Notes under the pieces: model-generated
Seen by the model: only the letters and a program-made list of their open reading frames with translations
What the model was told of the DNA's origin: nothing
Databases searched by the model: none
Program-made: the position numbers and the translations under genes
Assembly: GCF_946885885.1 (NCBI RefSeq)
Contig: NZ_CAMPHN010000115.1
Span: 1 to 13,705 of the forward strand
Direction: 5' to 3'
Source: an uncultured Pseudomonas sp.
GTDB lineage: Bacteria; Pseudomonadota; Gammaproteobacteria; Pseudomonadales; Pseudomonadaceae
Length of the DNA: 13,705 nt
Shown: piece after piece, positions 7,196 through 13,705 of the stretch
Layout of the letters: the number at the start of each line of letters is the position of its first letter
How positions within the stretch are numbered: position 1 is the stretch's first letter

Positions 7196-7735
7196 TCAGT
7201 TGCGGAACGGGAATTTGAAAGCACGCAGCAAAGCGCGACCTTCGTCATCCGTACGGGCAGTGGTGGTCAGGGTAATGTCCAGACCGCGCAGGGCATCGAT
7301 CTTGTCGTAATCGATTTCCGGGAAAATGATCTGCTCTTTCACGCCCATGCTGTAGTTGCCACGACCATCGAAGGACTTGGCATTCAGGCCGCGGAAGTCG
7401 CGGACCCGAGGCAGGGAGATCGACAGCAGACGATCCAGGAATTCGTACATACGCTCGCGGCGCAGGGTTACCTTGACGCCAATCGGCCAACCTTCACGAA
7501 CCTTGAAGCCTGCAATCGACTTACGGGCATGAGTCACTACGACTTTCTGACCGGTGATCTTTTCCAGGTCGGCAACAGCGTGCTCGATGACTTTCTTGTC
7601 GCCGATCGCTTCGCCCAGGCCCATGTTCAGGGTGATCTTGGTGATGCGCGGAACTTCCATCACGTTCGCCAGCTTAAGTTCTTCCTTAAGCTTGGGCGCG
7701 ATTTCTTTCCGGTAAATCTCTTTTAGTCGTGCCAT
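7196..7735 (-). CDS. rplE: 50S ribosomal protein L5
   Basis: L5 binds 5S rRNA in the central protuberance and touches P-site tRNA and S13. The 179-aa product starts [19 protein letters not shown], contains [18 protein letters not shown] near residues 31-48 and the signature [19 protein letters not shown] (about 92-110), and ends [11 protein letters not shown]. Its ribosome binding site is weak. The first codons include CGA, CTA, AAA, CGG and CTT, which are less favoured in GC-rich Pseudomonas genes than CGT and CTG, and a perfect hairpin lies within the first 22 codons. In E. coli S8 represses the spc operon from this very region, so an mRNA-level constraint is plausible here. Confidence 0.99.
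   Translation of the reverse strand: MARLKEIYRKEIAPKLKEELKLANVMEVPRITKITLNMGLGEAIGDKKVIEHAVADLEKITGQKVVVTHARKSIAGFKVREGWPIGVKVTLRRERMYEFLDRLLSISLPRVRDFRGLNAKSFDGRGNYSMGVKEQIIFPEIDYDKIDALRGLDITLTTTARTDDEGRALLRAFKFPFRN
7671..7692 (-). repeat. perfect inverted repeat in the 5' coding part of rplE
   Basis: AGCTTAAG (7671-7678) and CTTAAGCT (7685-7692) form an 8-bp stem around a 6-nt loop in rplE codons 15-22. It encodes the KLKEELKL stretch and uses the codon CTT for leucine twice. It may be a regulatory hairpin or only the result of a repetitive peptide. Confidence 0.5.
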
Positions 7736-7755
7736 GGTCTTCTACCTAGCAGTGT

Positions 7756-8070
7756 TCAAGCATCAACCGCTTTTTGGGTCGACTTGAAGACACGAATTTT
7801 TTTACCCTCTTCAACTTTGAAACCAACGCGGTCAGCCTTGTTGGTTTCGCCATTGAAGATGGCCACGTTAGAAGCGTGCAGAGGCGCCTCTTTCTCGACG
7901 ATACCGCCCTGAACGCCCGACATCGGGTTCGGCTTGGTATGGCGCTTCACCAGGTTGATCCCACCAACGACCAAACGGTCGTCAGCGAGAACCTTGAGCA
8001 CCTTGCCACGCTTACCTTTGTCTTTGCCGGCGATCACGATGATCTCGTCGTCACGACGAATCTTTTGCAT
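7756..8070 (-). CDS. rplX: 50S ribosomal protein L24
   Basis: L24 is one of the two assembly-initiating proteins of the large subunit and lies by the tunnel exit. The 104-aa product starts [20 protein letters not shown]; residues 10-30 form the KOW motif ([17 protein letters not shown]). The conserved [17 protein letters not shown] follows, and the end is [11 protein letters not shown]. Length is normal. It lies 11 nt after rplN and 20 nt before rplE. The rplX-rplE junction is the S8 repression site in E. coli; here only the rplE hairpin was noticed. Confidence 0.99.
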   Translation of the reverse strand: MQKIRRDDEIIVIAGKDKGKRGKVLKVLADDRLVVGGINLVKRHTKPNPMSGVQGGIVEKEAPLHASNVAIFNGETNKADRVGFKVEEGKKIRVFKSTQKAVDA

Positions 8071-8081
8071 GTCGGATCTCC

Positions 8082-8450
8082 TTAGAGCACTTCAGGGGCG
8101 AGCGAGACGATCTTCATGAACTTCTCAGAGCGAAGTTCACGAGTCACTGGCCCAAAAATACGGGTGCCGATCGGCTCTTGCTTGTTGTTCAGCAGAACAG
8201 CAGCGTTGCCATCGAAGCGAATGATCGAGCCGTCAGGGCGACGAACGCCATGACGCGTGCGAACCACGACAGCGGTCATCACTTGGCCCTTTTTCACTTT
8301 ACCGCGCGGAATCGCTTCCTTGACGGTCACCTTGATGATGTCGCCGATACCAGCGTAGCGACGATGCGAGCCGCCCAGCACCTTGATGCACATAACGCGA
8401 CGAGCACCGCTGTTGTCAGCGACGTCGAGCATGGATTGAGTCTGAATCAT
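8082..8450 (-). CDS. rplN: 50S ribosomal protein L14
   Basis: L14 lies at the subunit interface of the large subunit and forms bridges to 16S rRNA. The 122-aa product starts [19 protein letters not shown] and has the L14 signature around [18 protein letters not shown], followed by [18 protein letters not shown]. It ends [13 protein letters not shown]. It is the first gene of the spc operon in E. coli, where a promoter precedes it. Here it begins only 23 nt after the rpsQ stop with a GGAG ribosome binding site and no visible terminator, so it is probably co-transcribed with the S10 block. Confidence 0.99.
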   Translation of the reverse strand: MIQTQSMLDVADNSGARRVMCIKVLGGSHRRYAGIGDIIKVTVKEAIPRGKVKKGQVMTAVVVRTRHGVRRPDGSIIRFDGNAAVLLNNKQEPIGTRIFGPVTRELRSEKFMKIVSLAPEVL

Positions 8451-8473
8451 ATAATTTCTCCGACCCTTAGCCC

Positions 8474-8740
8474 TTAGACTTCCACTGCGCGTTCGAGAAC
8501 TTCAACCAGCGCCCAAGACTTGGTCTTGGCTACGGGACGGGTTTCACGGATGGAAACCTTGTCACCGATGTGGCACTGATTGTTTTCGTCGTGCGCGTGC
8601 AGCTTGGTCGAACGCTTGACATATTTGCCGTAGATCGGGTGCTTGACGCGACGCTCGATCAATACGGTGATGGTCTTGTCCATCTTGTCGCTGACGACAC
8701 GGCCGGTCAGCGTACGGACTGTTTTTTCGGCTTCAGCCAT
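8474..8740 (-). CDS. rpsQ: 30S ribosomal protein S17
   Basis: S17 is a primary 16S rRNA-binding protein with an OB fold. The 88-aa product starts [20 protein letters not shown], contains the signature [17 protein letters not shown] and ends [12 protein letters not shown] two codons upstream (8744-8746) is also in frame. The ATG at 8738-8740 is preferred because it matches the remembered Pseudomonas protein length and has AGG of the rpmC end at a good distance. It begins 2 nt after the rpmC stop. It is the last gene of the S10 operon in E. coli, but here the transcript seems to run on into rplN. Confidence 0.98.
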   Translation of the reverse strand: MAEAEKTVRTLTGRVVSDKMDKTITVLIERRVKHPIYGKYVKRSTKLHAHDENNQCHIGDKVSIRETRPVAKTKSWALVEVLERAVEV

Positions 8741-8742
8741 GA

Positions 8743-8934
8743 TCACTTACCTGCCTGCTGGTTGAGCACAGTTTTCACACGAGCGATGTCGCGCTTAACT
8801 TGCGAGAGCAGGTGAGACTGCCCCAACTGGCCAGTTGCTTTCTGCATACGCAGATTGAACTGGTCGCGCAGCAGGCCGAGCAGTTGCTCGTTCAGCTGCT
8901 GTGCTGATTTTTCACGAAGTTCATTCGCCTTCAT
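8743..8934 (-). CDS. rpmC: 50S ribosomal protein L29
   Basis: L29 is a small two-helix protein near the tunnel exit; with L23 it forms the docking site for the signal recognition particle and trigger factor. The 63-aa product starts [18 protein letters not shown] and contains the L29 signature around [17 protein letters not shown], then [12 protein letters not shown]. The ATG at 8932-8934 shares its A with the last base of the rplP stop (TGATG), so translation is probably coupled; a GTG one codon earlier is less likely. Helical content and length are as expected. Confidence 0.98.
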
Positions 8935-9347
8935 CACATCACCGTCCGCTTAACAAAAGTGGTGGCGAGCGGCAGCTTTGCAGCAGCCAGGGCGAAAGCC
9001 TCACGCGCCAACTCTTCGGAAACGCCTTCGATCTCGTACAGGACCTTGCCTGGCTGGATCTGGGCTACCCAATATTCAACGCCACCCTTACCTTTACCCA
9101 TCCGCACTTCGAGAGGCTTCTTGGTAACCGGCTTATCGGGGAACACGCGAATCCAGATTTTCCCGCCACGCTTTACGTGACGAGTCAGAGCACGACGAGC
9201 GGACTCGATCTGACGGGCGGTGAGACGACCGCGGGCAACAGACTTCAGCGCGAACTCGCCGAAGCTGACTTTGCTACCGCGCTGAGCCAGACCACGGTTG
9301 TGGCCGGTCATCTGCTTACGGAACTTCGTACGCTTTGGTTGCAACAT
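8934..9347 (-). CDS. rplP: 50S ribosomal protein L16
   Basis: L16 organises the A-site tRNA-binding region of the large subunit and is among the last proteins to join. The 137-aa product starts [19 protein letters not shown] and has [15 protein letters not shown] at 81-95; Arg82 matches the E. coli R81 that is hydroxylated by a dioxygenase. It ends TTFVKRTVM. It follows rpsC after 12 nt and overlaps rpmC by one base. There are no unusual features. Confidence 0.99.
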
Positions 9348-9359
9348 TTGGCGTACCCC

Positions 9360-10046
9360 TTACTTAGCAGCTTTTTTACGAGGCGCGGGTGCTTGCGGCT
9401 TCAGCTCTTCATGGCGACCACCAATTACTTCGCCCTTGAAGATCCAAACCTTGACACCGATCACACCATAAGTGGTGTGCGCTTCGTACGTGGCATAGTC
9501 GATATCGGCACGCAGGGTGTGCAACGGCACACGACCTTCGCGATACCATTCGGTACGGGCAATTTCAGCACCGCCGAGACGACCGCTCACTTGGATTTTG
9601 ATGCCCTTGGCACCAATACGCATGGCGTTCTGTACAGCGCGCTTCATGGCGCGACGGAACATCACGCGACGCTCCAGCTGCTGAGCTACGCTCTGCGCAA
9701 CCAGCATACCGTCGAGCTCCGGCTTGCGGATCTCTTCGATATTGATGTGCACAGGCACACCCATTTGCTTGGTCAGGTCCTGACGCAGCTTCTCAACATC
9801 CTCACCTTTCTTGCCGATCACGATGCCGGGACGAGCGGTGTGGATGGTGATGCGTGCGGTTTGAGCCGGACGAGCGATGTCGATACGGCTTACGGACGCG
9901 CTTTTTAATTTGTCTTGGAGATACTCACGCACCTTCAGATCAGCGAACAAATAGTCCGCATAAGTCCGACCGTCTGCGTACCAGACGGAGGTGTGCTCCT
10001 TGACGATTCCCAGGCGAATGCCAATGGGATGTACTTTCTGACCCAT
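9360..10046 (-). CDS. rpsC: 30S ribosomal protein S3
   Basis: S3 forms part of the mRNA entry tunnel and takes part in mRNA unwinding. The 228-aa product starts [19 protein letters not shown]. The type II KH domain has its GKKG loop at 78-81 ([15 protein letters not shown]). Arg131, Arg132 and Lys135 (MFRRAMKRA), the residues tied to helicase action in E. coli, are present. The C-terminal domain has the signature [18 protein letters not shown], and a basic, alanine/proline-rich tail ends the protein. An in-frame ATG 28 codons upstream overlaps rplV and is rejected; the ATG at 10044-10046 matches the family. Confidence 0.99.
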   Translation of the reverse strand: MGQKVHPIGIRLGIVKEHTSVWYADGRTYADYLFADLKVREYLQDKLKSASVSRIDIARPAQTARITIHTARPGIVIGKKGEDVEKLRQDLTKQMGVPVHINIEEIRKPELDGMLVAQSVAQQLERRVMFRRAMKRAVQNAMRIGAKGIKIQVSGRLGGAEIARTEWYREGRVPLHTLRADIDYATYEAHTTYGVIGVKVWIFKGEVIGGRHEELKPQAPAPRKKAAK

Positions 10047-10059
10047 CTGATCGACTCCG

Positions 10060-10392
10060 TTACTTGTCCGCAACCTTGACAGTGATATGGCAAGACCGCT
10101 TGACGATGCGATCAGCGCGGCCTTTGGCACGCGGCATGATGCGCTTCAGCGAACGCCCTTCGTTGACGAAAACGGTGCTGACCTTGAGATCATCAACATC
10201 TGCGCCTTCGTTGTGCTCGGCGTTGGCCACAGCCGACTCCAGCACTTTCTTCATGATTTCCGCGGCTTTCTTACTGCTAAAAGCCAGCAGGTTGAGCGCT
10301 TCGCCCACCTTCTTCCCGCGGATCTGGTCGGCGACCAAGCGGGCTTTCTGGGCGGAGATTCGAGCGCCCGACAACTTAGCGGCTACTTCCAT
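10060..10392 (-). CDS. rplV: 50S ribosomal protein L22
   Basis: L22 extends a long beta hairpin into the peptide exit tunnel, where it takes part in nascent-chain stalling and macrolide sensitivity. The 110-aa product starts [19 protein letters not shown]. The hairpin tip [14 protein letters not shown] (81-94) is intact, without the three-residue deletion that gives macrolide resistance in E. coli. It ends [13 protein letters not shown]. It lies 11 nt after rpsS and 13 nt before rpsC. Confidence 0.99.
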
Positions 10393-10403
10393 TTCCTTAC
10401 CCC

Positions 10404-10679
10404 TTAACGCTTGGCTTTCTTGTCAGCCACGTGCCCACGATAGGTACGAGTGCCGGCAAATTCGCCCAGTTTGTGGCCGACCATGTCTTCGTTCACGAGA
10501 ACCGGGACATGTTGACGACCGTTATGCACAGCGATGGTCAGACCGACCATCTGCGGCAGGATCATGGAACGGCGCGACCAAGTTTTCACCGGCTTGCGAT
10601 CGTTCTTTTCCACCGCCACTTCGATCTTCTTCAGTAGGTGAAGATCGATAAAAGGACCTTTTTTCAGAGAACGTGGCAC
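10404..10679 (-). CDS. rpsS: 30S ribosomal protein S19
   Basis: S19 lies in the head of the small subunit, pairs with S13 and approaches the A-site tRNA. The 91-aa product starts [20 protein letters not shown] and has [20 protein letters not shown]. The S19 signature [20 protein letters not shown] follows, then the end [15 protein letters not shown]. Length and motifs are standard. It follows rplB after 16 nt. Confidence 0.99.
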
Positions 10680-10695
10680 TGTCGTATCCCTCTAT

Positions 10696-11520
10696 TTACT
10701 TGCGACGACGGACGATCATGTTATCGGTGCGCTTGTTACCACGAGTCTTCGCGCCCTTAGTCGGGAAGCCCCATGGAGACACCGGATGACGACCACCAGA
10801 GGTACGACCTTCACCACCACCGTGTGGGTGGTCAACCGGGTTCATGGCAACACCACGAACGGTTGGGCGAACGCCACGCCAGCGCTTGGCACCGGCTTTA
10901 CCCAGCGAACGCAGGCTGTGCTCGGAGTTCGAGACTTCGCCCAGGGTCGCACGGCACTCAGCCAGCACTTTACGCATTTCACCGGAACGCAGACGCAGGG
11001 TCACGTAGACACCTTCACGCGCGATCAACTGGGCGGATGCGCCAGCGGAACGAGCGATCTGAGCACCTTTACCCGGCTTCAGTTCGATACCGTGAACAGT
11101 GCTACCAACCGGAATGTTACGCAGTTGCAGACTGTTGCCCGGCTTGATCGGAGCCATGATGCCAGCTACCAGCTGATCGCCTGCACTCACGCCTTTGGGG
11201 GCGATGATGTAGCGACGCTCGCCGTCTGCATACATCAGCAGAGCGATGTGTGCGGTACGGTTCGGATCGTATTCGATACGCTCGACAGTGGCTGGAATGC
11301 CATCTTTGTCGTTGCGACGGAAATCGACCAGACGGTAATGCTGCTTGTGGCCACCACCGATATGACGGGTGGTGATACGACCATTGTTGTTACGGCCGCC
11401 AGACTTCGACTTCTTCTCGAGCAGCGGTGCATAAGGAGCGCCTTTGTGCAGCTCCTGATTGACCACCTTGACCACAAAACGGCGGCCCGCGGAAGTCGGT
11501 TTGCATTTAACGATTGCCAT
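10696..11520 (-). CDS. rplB: 50S ribosomal protein L2
   Basis: L2 is one of the most conserved large-subunit proteins; it supports subunit joining and the peptidyl-transferase centre. The 274-aa product (E. coli 273) has the OB-like and SH3-like RNA-binding domains in about residues 60-200. The C-terminal signature [15 protein letters not shown] at 224-238 includes His231, matching the histidine near the catalytic centre in E. coli. It ends [13 protein letters not shown]. It follows rplW after 14 nt and precedes rpsS. Confidence 0.99.
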   Translation of the reverse strand: MAIVKCKPTSAGRRFVVKVVNQELHKGAPYAPLLEKKSKSGGRNNNGRITTRHIGGGHKQHYRLVDFRRNDKDGIPATVERIEYDPNRTAHIALLMYADGERRYIIAPKGVSAGDQLVAGIMAPIKPGNSLQLRNIPVGSTVHGIELKPGKGAQIARSAGASAQLIAREGVYVTLRLRSGEMRKVLAECRATLGEVSNSEHSLRSLGKAGAKRWRGVRPTVRGVAMNPVDHPHGGGEGRTSGGRHPVSPWGFPTKGAKTRGNKRTDNMIVRRRK

Positions 11521-11534
11521 GATGCACCCCTTCC

Positions 11535-11834
11535 TTACTCAGCACTGCTGGCGAAATCGAGATCTTGACCCGGCTGAAGGGAGATAACTGCCTTCTTCCA
11601 GTCGTTACGCTTGCCCAGACCGCGAGCGGTGCGCTTGCTCTTACCCAGAACGTTCTGAGTAGTGACACGCTCAACCTTCACGCTGAACAGGCTTTCGACG
11701 GCCTTCTTGATTTCCAGCTTGGTTGCATCGGTTGCAACCTTGAAAACGAACTGGCTTTTCTTGTCAGCCAGAACCGTGGCCTTCTCGGAGACGTGCGGGC
11801 CAAGCAGCACTTTAAATACGCGTTCCTGGTTCAT
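11535..11834 (-). CDS. rplW: 50S ribosomal protein L23
   Basis: L23 lies at the tunnel exit and is the main docking point for trigger factor and the signal recognition particle. The 99-aa product starts [20 protein letters not shown] and contains [20 protein letters not shown] with the basic loop [17 protein letters not shown] (about 66-85), ending [11 protein letters not shown]. Its ATG overlaps the TGA stop of rplD by four bases (ATGA), a sign of coupled translation. Confidence 0.99.
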   Translation of the reverse strand: MNQERVFKVLLGPHVSEKATVLADKKSQFVFKVATDATKLEIKKAVESLFSVKVERVTTQNVLGKSKRTARGLGKRNDWKKAVISLQPGQDLDFASSAE

Positions 11835-12433
11835 CCCAGCAGCTCCTCGAATTTCTTCACGGCAGAAACGGTGACCAGCACCTTCTCGTACGCGATCAGA
11901 CTGACCGGATCGGAACCCTGCACGTCACGGACATCGACATGCGGCAGGTTACGAGCAGCCAGGTACAGATTCTCATCGATAGCATCGGACACGATCAGCA
12001 CATCGGTCAGCCCCATGCCATTCAGCTTGCCCAACAGTTCTTTGGTCTTCGGAGCTTCAACGCTGAAGTCTTCAACCACGACCAGACGATCAGTACGAAC
12101 CAGCTCAGCAAGAATCGAGCGGATGGCCGCGCGATACATCTTCTTGTTCAGCTTCTGGTCGTGATTCTGCGGACGGGCCGCGAAGGTCACACCACCGCCA
12201 CGCCAGATCGGACCACGAGTGGTACCGGCACGCGCACGGCCAGTACCCTTCTGACGCCAAGGGCGCTTACCGCCACCGGATACGTCGGAACGAGTCTTCT
12301 GTTGCTTGCTGCCCTGACGGCCGCCGGCCATGTAGGCCACAACTGCTTGGTGAACCAGGGTCTCGTTGTAATCGCCACCGAAGGTCGCTTCGGACACTTC
12401 GATCGCTTGAGCGCCATTTACATTTAATTGCAT
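11831..12433 (-). CDS. rplD: 50S ribosomal protein L4
   Basis: L4 is an early-assembling large-subunit protein whose loop narrows the exit tunnel. In E. coli it also represses the S10 operon by binding its leader. The 200-aa product starts [18 protein letters not shown]. The tunnel loop at about 50-95 is intact ([20 protein letters not shown]), with Lys62 matching E. coli K63, where changes give macrolide resistance. The C-terminal domain includes [20 protein letters not shown]. It follows rplC after 12 nt. The short rpsJ leader seen here offers little room for an E. coli-like L4 target. Confidence 0.99.
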   Translation of the reverse strand: MQLNVNGAQAIEVSEATFGGDYNETLVHQAVVAYMAGGRQGSKQQKTRSDVSGGGKRPWRQKGTGRARAGTTRGPIWRGGGVTFAARPQNHDQKLNKKMYRAAIRSILAELVRTDRLVVVEDFSVEAPKTKELLGKLNGMGLTDVLIVSDAIDENLYLAARNLPHVDVRDVQGSDPVSLIAYEKVLVTVSAVKKFEELLG

Positions 12434-12445
12434 GTCAGCTTCCCC

Positions 12446-13081
12446 TTAACCGCGAGCCTTGGCTGCCGGACGTACAACCAGGTTGCCGCCAGTAGCGCCA
12501 GGAACGGCACCCTTGACCAACAGCAGGTTGCGTTCAGCATCGACGCGCACTACTTCCAGGGACTGCACAGTCACGCGCTCAGCACCCATGTGACCGGACA
12601 TTTTCTTGCCCTTGAAGACGCGACCCGGAGTCTGGCACTGGCCAATGGAACCCGGAACACGGTGGGACACGGAGTTACCGTGAGTGTTGTCTTGGCCGCG
12701 GAAATTCCAACGCTTGATGGTACCGGCGAAGCCTTTACCTTTGGACTGACCGGTGACATCCACCAGTTGACCAGCTTGGAAAATTTCAGCGTTGATCAGA
12801 TCGCCGGCCTGGTACTCGCCTTCTTCAAGACGGAATTCCATAACAGTACGACCTGCCGCGACGTTCGCCTTAGCGAAGTGACCGGCCTGAGCCTTGCTGA
12901 CACGAGAAACGCGACGCTCGCCAACAGTGACCTGCACTGCGCGATAGCCATCGGACTCTTCAGTTTTGAACTGGGTGACGCGATTCGGCTCGATCTCGAT
13001 GACCGTAACCGGAATGGAGACACCTTCTTCGGTGAAAATGCGGGTCATGCCGCACTTACGACCGACTACACCAATAGTCAT
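12446..13081 (-). CDS. rplC: 50S ribosomal protein L3
   Basis: L3 is an assembly-initiating large-subunit protein that extends a loop towards the peptidyl-transferase centre. The 211-aa product starts [20 protein letters not shown], has the signature around [19 protein letters not shown] and the loop [16 protein letters not shown]. Gln150 in that loop matches the E. coli glutamine methylated by PrmB. It ends [10 protein letters not shown]. The ATG at 13079-13081 has GAGG upstream. It follows rpsJ after 82 nt, the widest gap inside the S10 block. Confidence 0.99.
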   Translation of the reverse strand: MTIGVVGRKCGMTRIFTEEGVSIPVTVIEIEPNRVTQFKTEESDGYRAVQVTVGERRVSRVSKAQAGHFAKANVAAGRTVMEFRLEEGEYQAGDLINAEIFQAGQLVDVTGQSKGKGFAGTIKRWNFRGQDNTHGNSVSHRVPGSIGQCQTPGRVFKGKKMSGHMGAERVTVQSLEVVRVDAERNLLLVKGAVPGATGGNLVVRPAAKARG

Positions 13082-13147
13082 GTTGTAACCTCATGAGTGT
13101 ACGGGGCTTTCACCCGCTATGGCCGCCCATTTCAGAGCGTTACACGA

Positions 13148-13167
13148 CTAAAACCCCAAGGTTTTAG
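13148..13167 (-). other. hairpin embedding the rpsJ stop codon
   Basis: CTAAAACC and GGTTTTAG (13148-13155 and 13160-13167) form a perfect 8-bp stem with a 4-nt loop; on the mRNA the 5' arm contains the UAA stop of rpsJ. No T run follows, so it is not a classical terminator. It may shield the rpsJ 3' end from decay or modulate passage to rplC. Confidence 0.45.
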
Positions 13168-13475
13168 CCGAGGCTGATCTGCACTTCCACGCCAGCCGCA
13201 AGATCGAGCTTCATAAGAGCATCAACGGTTTTATCCGTTGGCTGGACGATGTCCAGAACACGCTTATGAGTACGGATCTCATACTGATCACGCGCGTCTT
13301 TGTTGACGTGCGGAGAGGTCAGTACGGTGAACCGCTCTTTGCGGGTAGGCAGAGGAATCGGACCACGCACCTGAGCACCAGTACGTTTCGCGGTTTCCAC
13401 GATTTCCTGGGTTGATTGATCGATCAGGCGATGGTCAAAAGCCTTCAACCGAATACGGATTTGTTGGTTTTGCAT
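13164..13475 (-). CDS. rpsJ: 30S ribosomal protein S10 (NusE)
   Basis: S10 is a head protein of the small subunit; as NusE it also joins NusB in rRNA antitermination and links NusG to the ribosome. The 103-aa product starts [19 protein letters not shown], has the signature [19 protein letters not shown], and ends [13 protein letters not shown]. The ATG at 13473-13475 follows a GAGG ribosome binding site; an in-frame ATG 31 codons upstream (13566-13568) falls in the promoter -35 box and is rejected. It is the first gene of the S10 block, just downstream of tuf and its terminator. Confidence 0.99.
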   Translation of the reverse strand: MQNQQIRIRLKAFDHRLIDQSTQEIVETAKRTGAQVRGPIPLPTRKERFTVLTSPHVNKDARDQYEIRTHKRVLDIVQPTDKTVDALMKLDLAAGVEVQISLG

Positions 13476-13505
13476 TTTGACCTCAGATTCCAAGCTGCTA
13501 TTCCC

Positions 13506-13526
13506 AACGGACGCACTACGCCCGTT
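13506..13526 (-). other. small hairpin in the rpsJ leader
   Basis: AACGG and CCGTT (13506-13510 and 13522-13526) can pair, with two more GC pairs above a mismatch, near the start of the expected leader of about 57 nt. It is not followed by Ts. It is far simpler than the L4-responsive leader of E. coli, and its function is unknown. Confidence 0.35.
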
Positions 13527-13530
13527 AAAA

Positions 13531-13556
13531 GGAGGCGTGATTCTATAGACGCCTCC
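13531..13556. promoter_or_regulatory. 8-bp dyad straddling the rpsJ -10 box
   Basis: GGAGGCGT (13531-13538) and ACGCCTCC (13549-13556) form a perfect inverted repeat with a 10-bp centre that contains the -10 box of the candidate rpsJ promoter. The upstream arm is in the promoter spacer and would not be transcribed, so an RNA hairpin is unlikely and a DNA-binding operator is a possibility. Confidence 0.4.
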
Positions 13557-13568
13557 CCAGGGTGTCAA
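13540..13568 (-). promoter_or_regulatory. candidate sigma70 promoter of rpsJ (S10 operon)
   Basis: On the minus strand the consensus -35 box TTGACA (13563-13568) lies 17 nt before TAGAAT (13540-13545), followed by the GC-rich discriminator CACGCCTCC. Transcription would begin near 13531-13533, giving a leader of about 57 nt. It begins 3 nt beyond the T run of the tuf terminator. Confidence 0.85.
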
Positions 13569-13571
13569 CCC

Positions 13572-13601
13572 AATAAAAAAGCCCCCGCAAAGCGGGGGCT
13601 T
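13572..13601 (-). terminator. intrinsic terminator of tuf
   Basis: A perfect 8-bp GC stem (13581-13588 with 13592-13599), extended by two AT pairs, closes a 3-nt loop and is followed on the minus strand by a T run reading TTTTTTATT. It lies about 20 nt after the tuf stop codon and separates the str operon from the S10 block. Confidence 0.9.
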
Positions 13602-13622
13602 CTTATGAATCAGACCAGCCGA

Positions 13623-13705
13623 TTACTCGACGATCTTGGCAACCACGCCAGCACCAACGGTACGACCACCTTCGCGAATCGCGAAGCGCAGGCCGTCTTC
13701 CATGG
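13623..13705 (-). CDS. tuf: elongation factor Tu (3' end, cut by window edge)
   Basis: EF-Tu brings aminoacyl-tRNA to the ribosomal A site with GTP. Only the last 26 complete codons are present, reading MEDGLRFAIREGGRTVGAG and ending VVAKIVE before TAA. This is the nearly invariant end of domain 3. The rest lies beyond position 13705. A tuf gene directly before rpsJ is the usual end of the str operon in Pseudomonas. Whether it is tufA or tufB cannot be told from the fragment, though the position suggests the str-operon copy. Confidence 0.97.
   Translation of the reverse strand, partial: MEDGLRFAIREGGRTVGAGVVAKIVE

Noticed and set aside
7183..7248. Upstream in-frame start for rpsN adding 22 residues
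   Set aside because: It overlaps rplE, and the 101-aa form matches long S14 proteins.
8901..9908. Long plus-strand reading frame of 335 codons opposite rplP and rpsC
   Set aside because: Same reason: it mirrors conserved ribosomal genes, has no family resemblance, and no own promoter or ribosome binding site was evident.
10047..10130. Upstream in-frame start for rpsC adding 28 residues
   Set aside because: It overlaps the end of rpl[10 protein letters not shown] is the universal S3 start.
13148..13167. rpsJ stop-codon hairpin as an intrinsic terminator
   Set aside because: The stem is AT-rich in its outer part and no T run follows on the operon strand.
13476..13568. Upstream in-frame start for rpsJ adding 31 residues
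   Set aside because: The extension would run from the promoter -35 box through the leader, so most of it would not be transcribed.
1..13705. Mobile elements, CRISPR, phage, toxin-antitoxin or other accessory systems
   Set aside because: None found: the window is tightly filled by conserved housekeeping genes in canonical order, and no repeats beyond the short hairpins were noticed.

Overview
The window is a stretch of the core ribosomal-protein superoperon of a gamma-proteobacterium, almost certainly Pseudomonas in the broad sense. The gene order, the protein lengths (for example L2 of 274 aa, S3 of 228 aa, a 333-aa RNA polymerase alpha subunit) and close matches to remembered Pseudomonas ribosomal proteins support this. 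The species cannot be fixed from the sequence alone. Every gene lies on the minus strand, so transcription runs from the right end (13705) to the left end (1).

In transcription order: the 3' end of tuf (EF-Tu, end of the str operon) and its terminator; the S10 block rpsJ-rplC-rplD-rplW-rplB-rpsS-rplV-rpsC-rplP-rpmC-rpsQ; the spc block rplN-rplX-rplE-rpsN, an internal break, then rpsH-rplF-rplR-rpsE-rpmD-rplO-secY-rpmJ; and the alpha block rpsM-rpsK-rpsD-rpoA, ending in the 5' part of rplQ. Genes are packed with 0-30 nt gaps or short overlaps. The larger gaps are rpoA-rplQ (42 nt), rpsJ-rplC (82 nt), rpmJ-rpsM (133 nt), tuf-rpsJ (147 nt) and rpsN-rpsH (175 nt). No gene-free stretch exceeds 300 bases.

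The products build both ribosomal subunits. Two other products are the alpha subunit that nucleates RNA polymerase and SecY, the membrane channel that exports nascent proteins, so transcription, translation and secretion are co-expressed. No mobile element, CRISPR array, tRNA or foreign-looking gene was seen, and I found no new multi-gene system.

The interesting content is regulatory. At three junctions (tuf/rpsJ, rpsN/rpsH, rpmJ/rpsM) an intrinsic terminator hairpin abuts or overlaps a strong sigma70-type promoter with a TTGAnn -35 box, a 17-bp spacer, a good -10 box and a GC-rich discriminator. The rpsN/rpsH module sits inside what is a continuous spc operon in Escherichia coli, whereas the E. 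coli break between rpsQ and rplN is missing here (23-nt gap). The rpsH and rpsM leaders can fold into structures that involve the translation start region. A dyad straddles the rpsJ -10 box, and a perfect hairpin with atypical codons lies in the first 22 codons of rplE. These are inferences from reading the sequence and were not computed.
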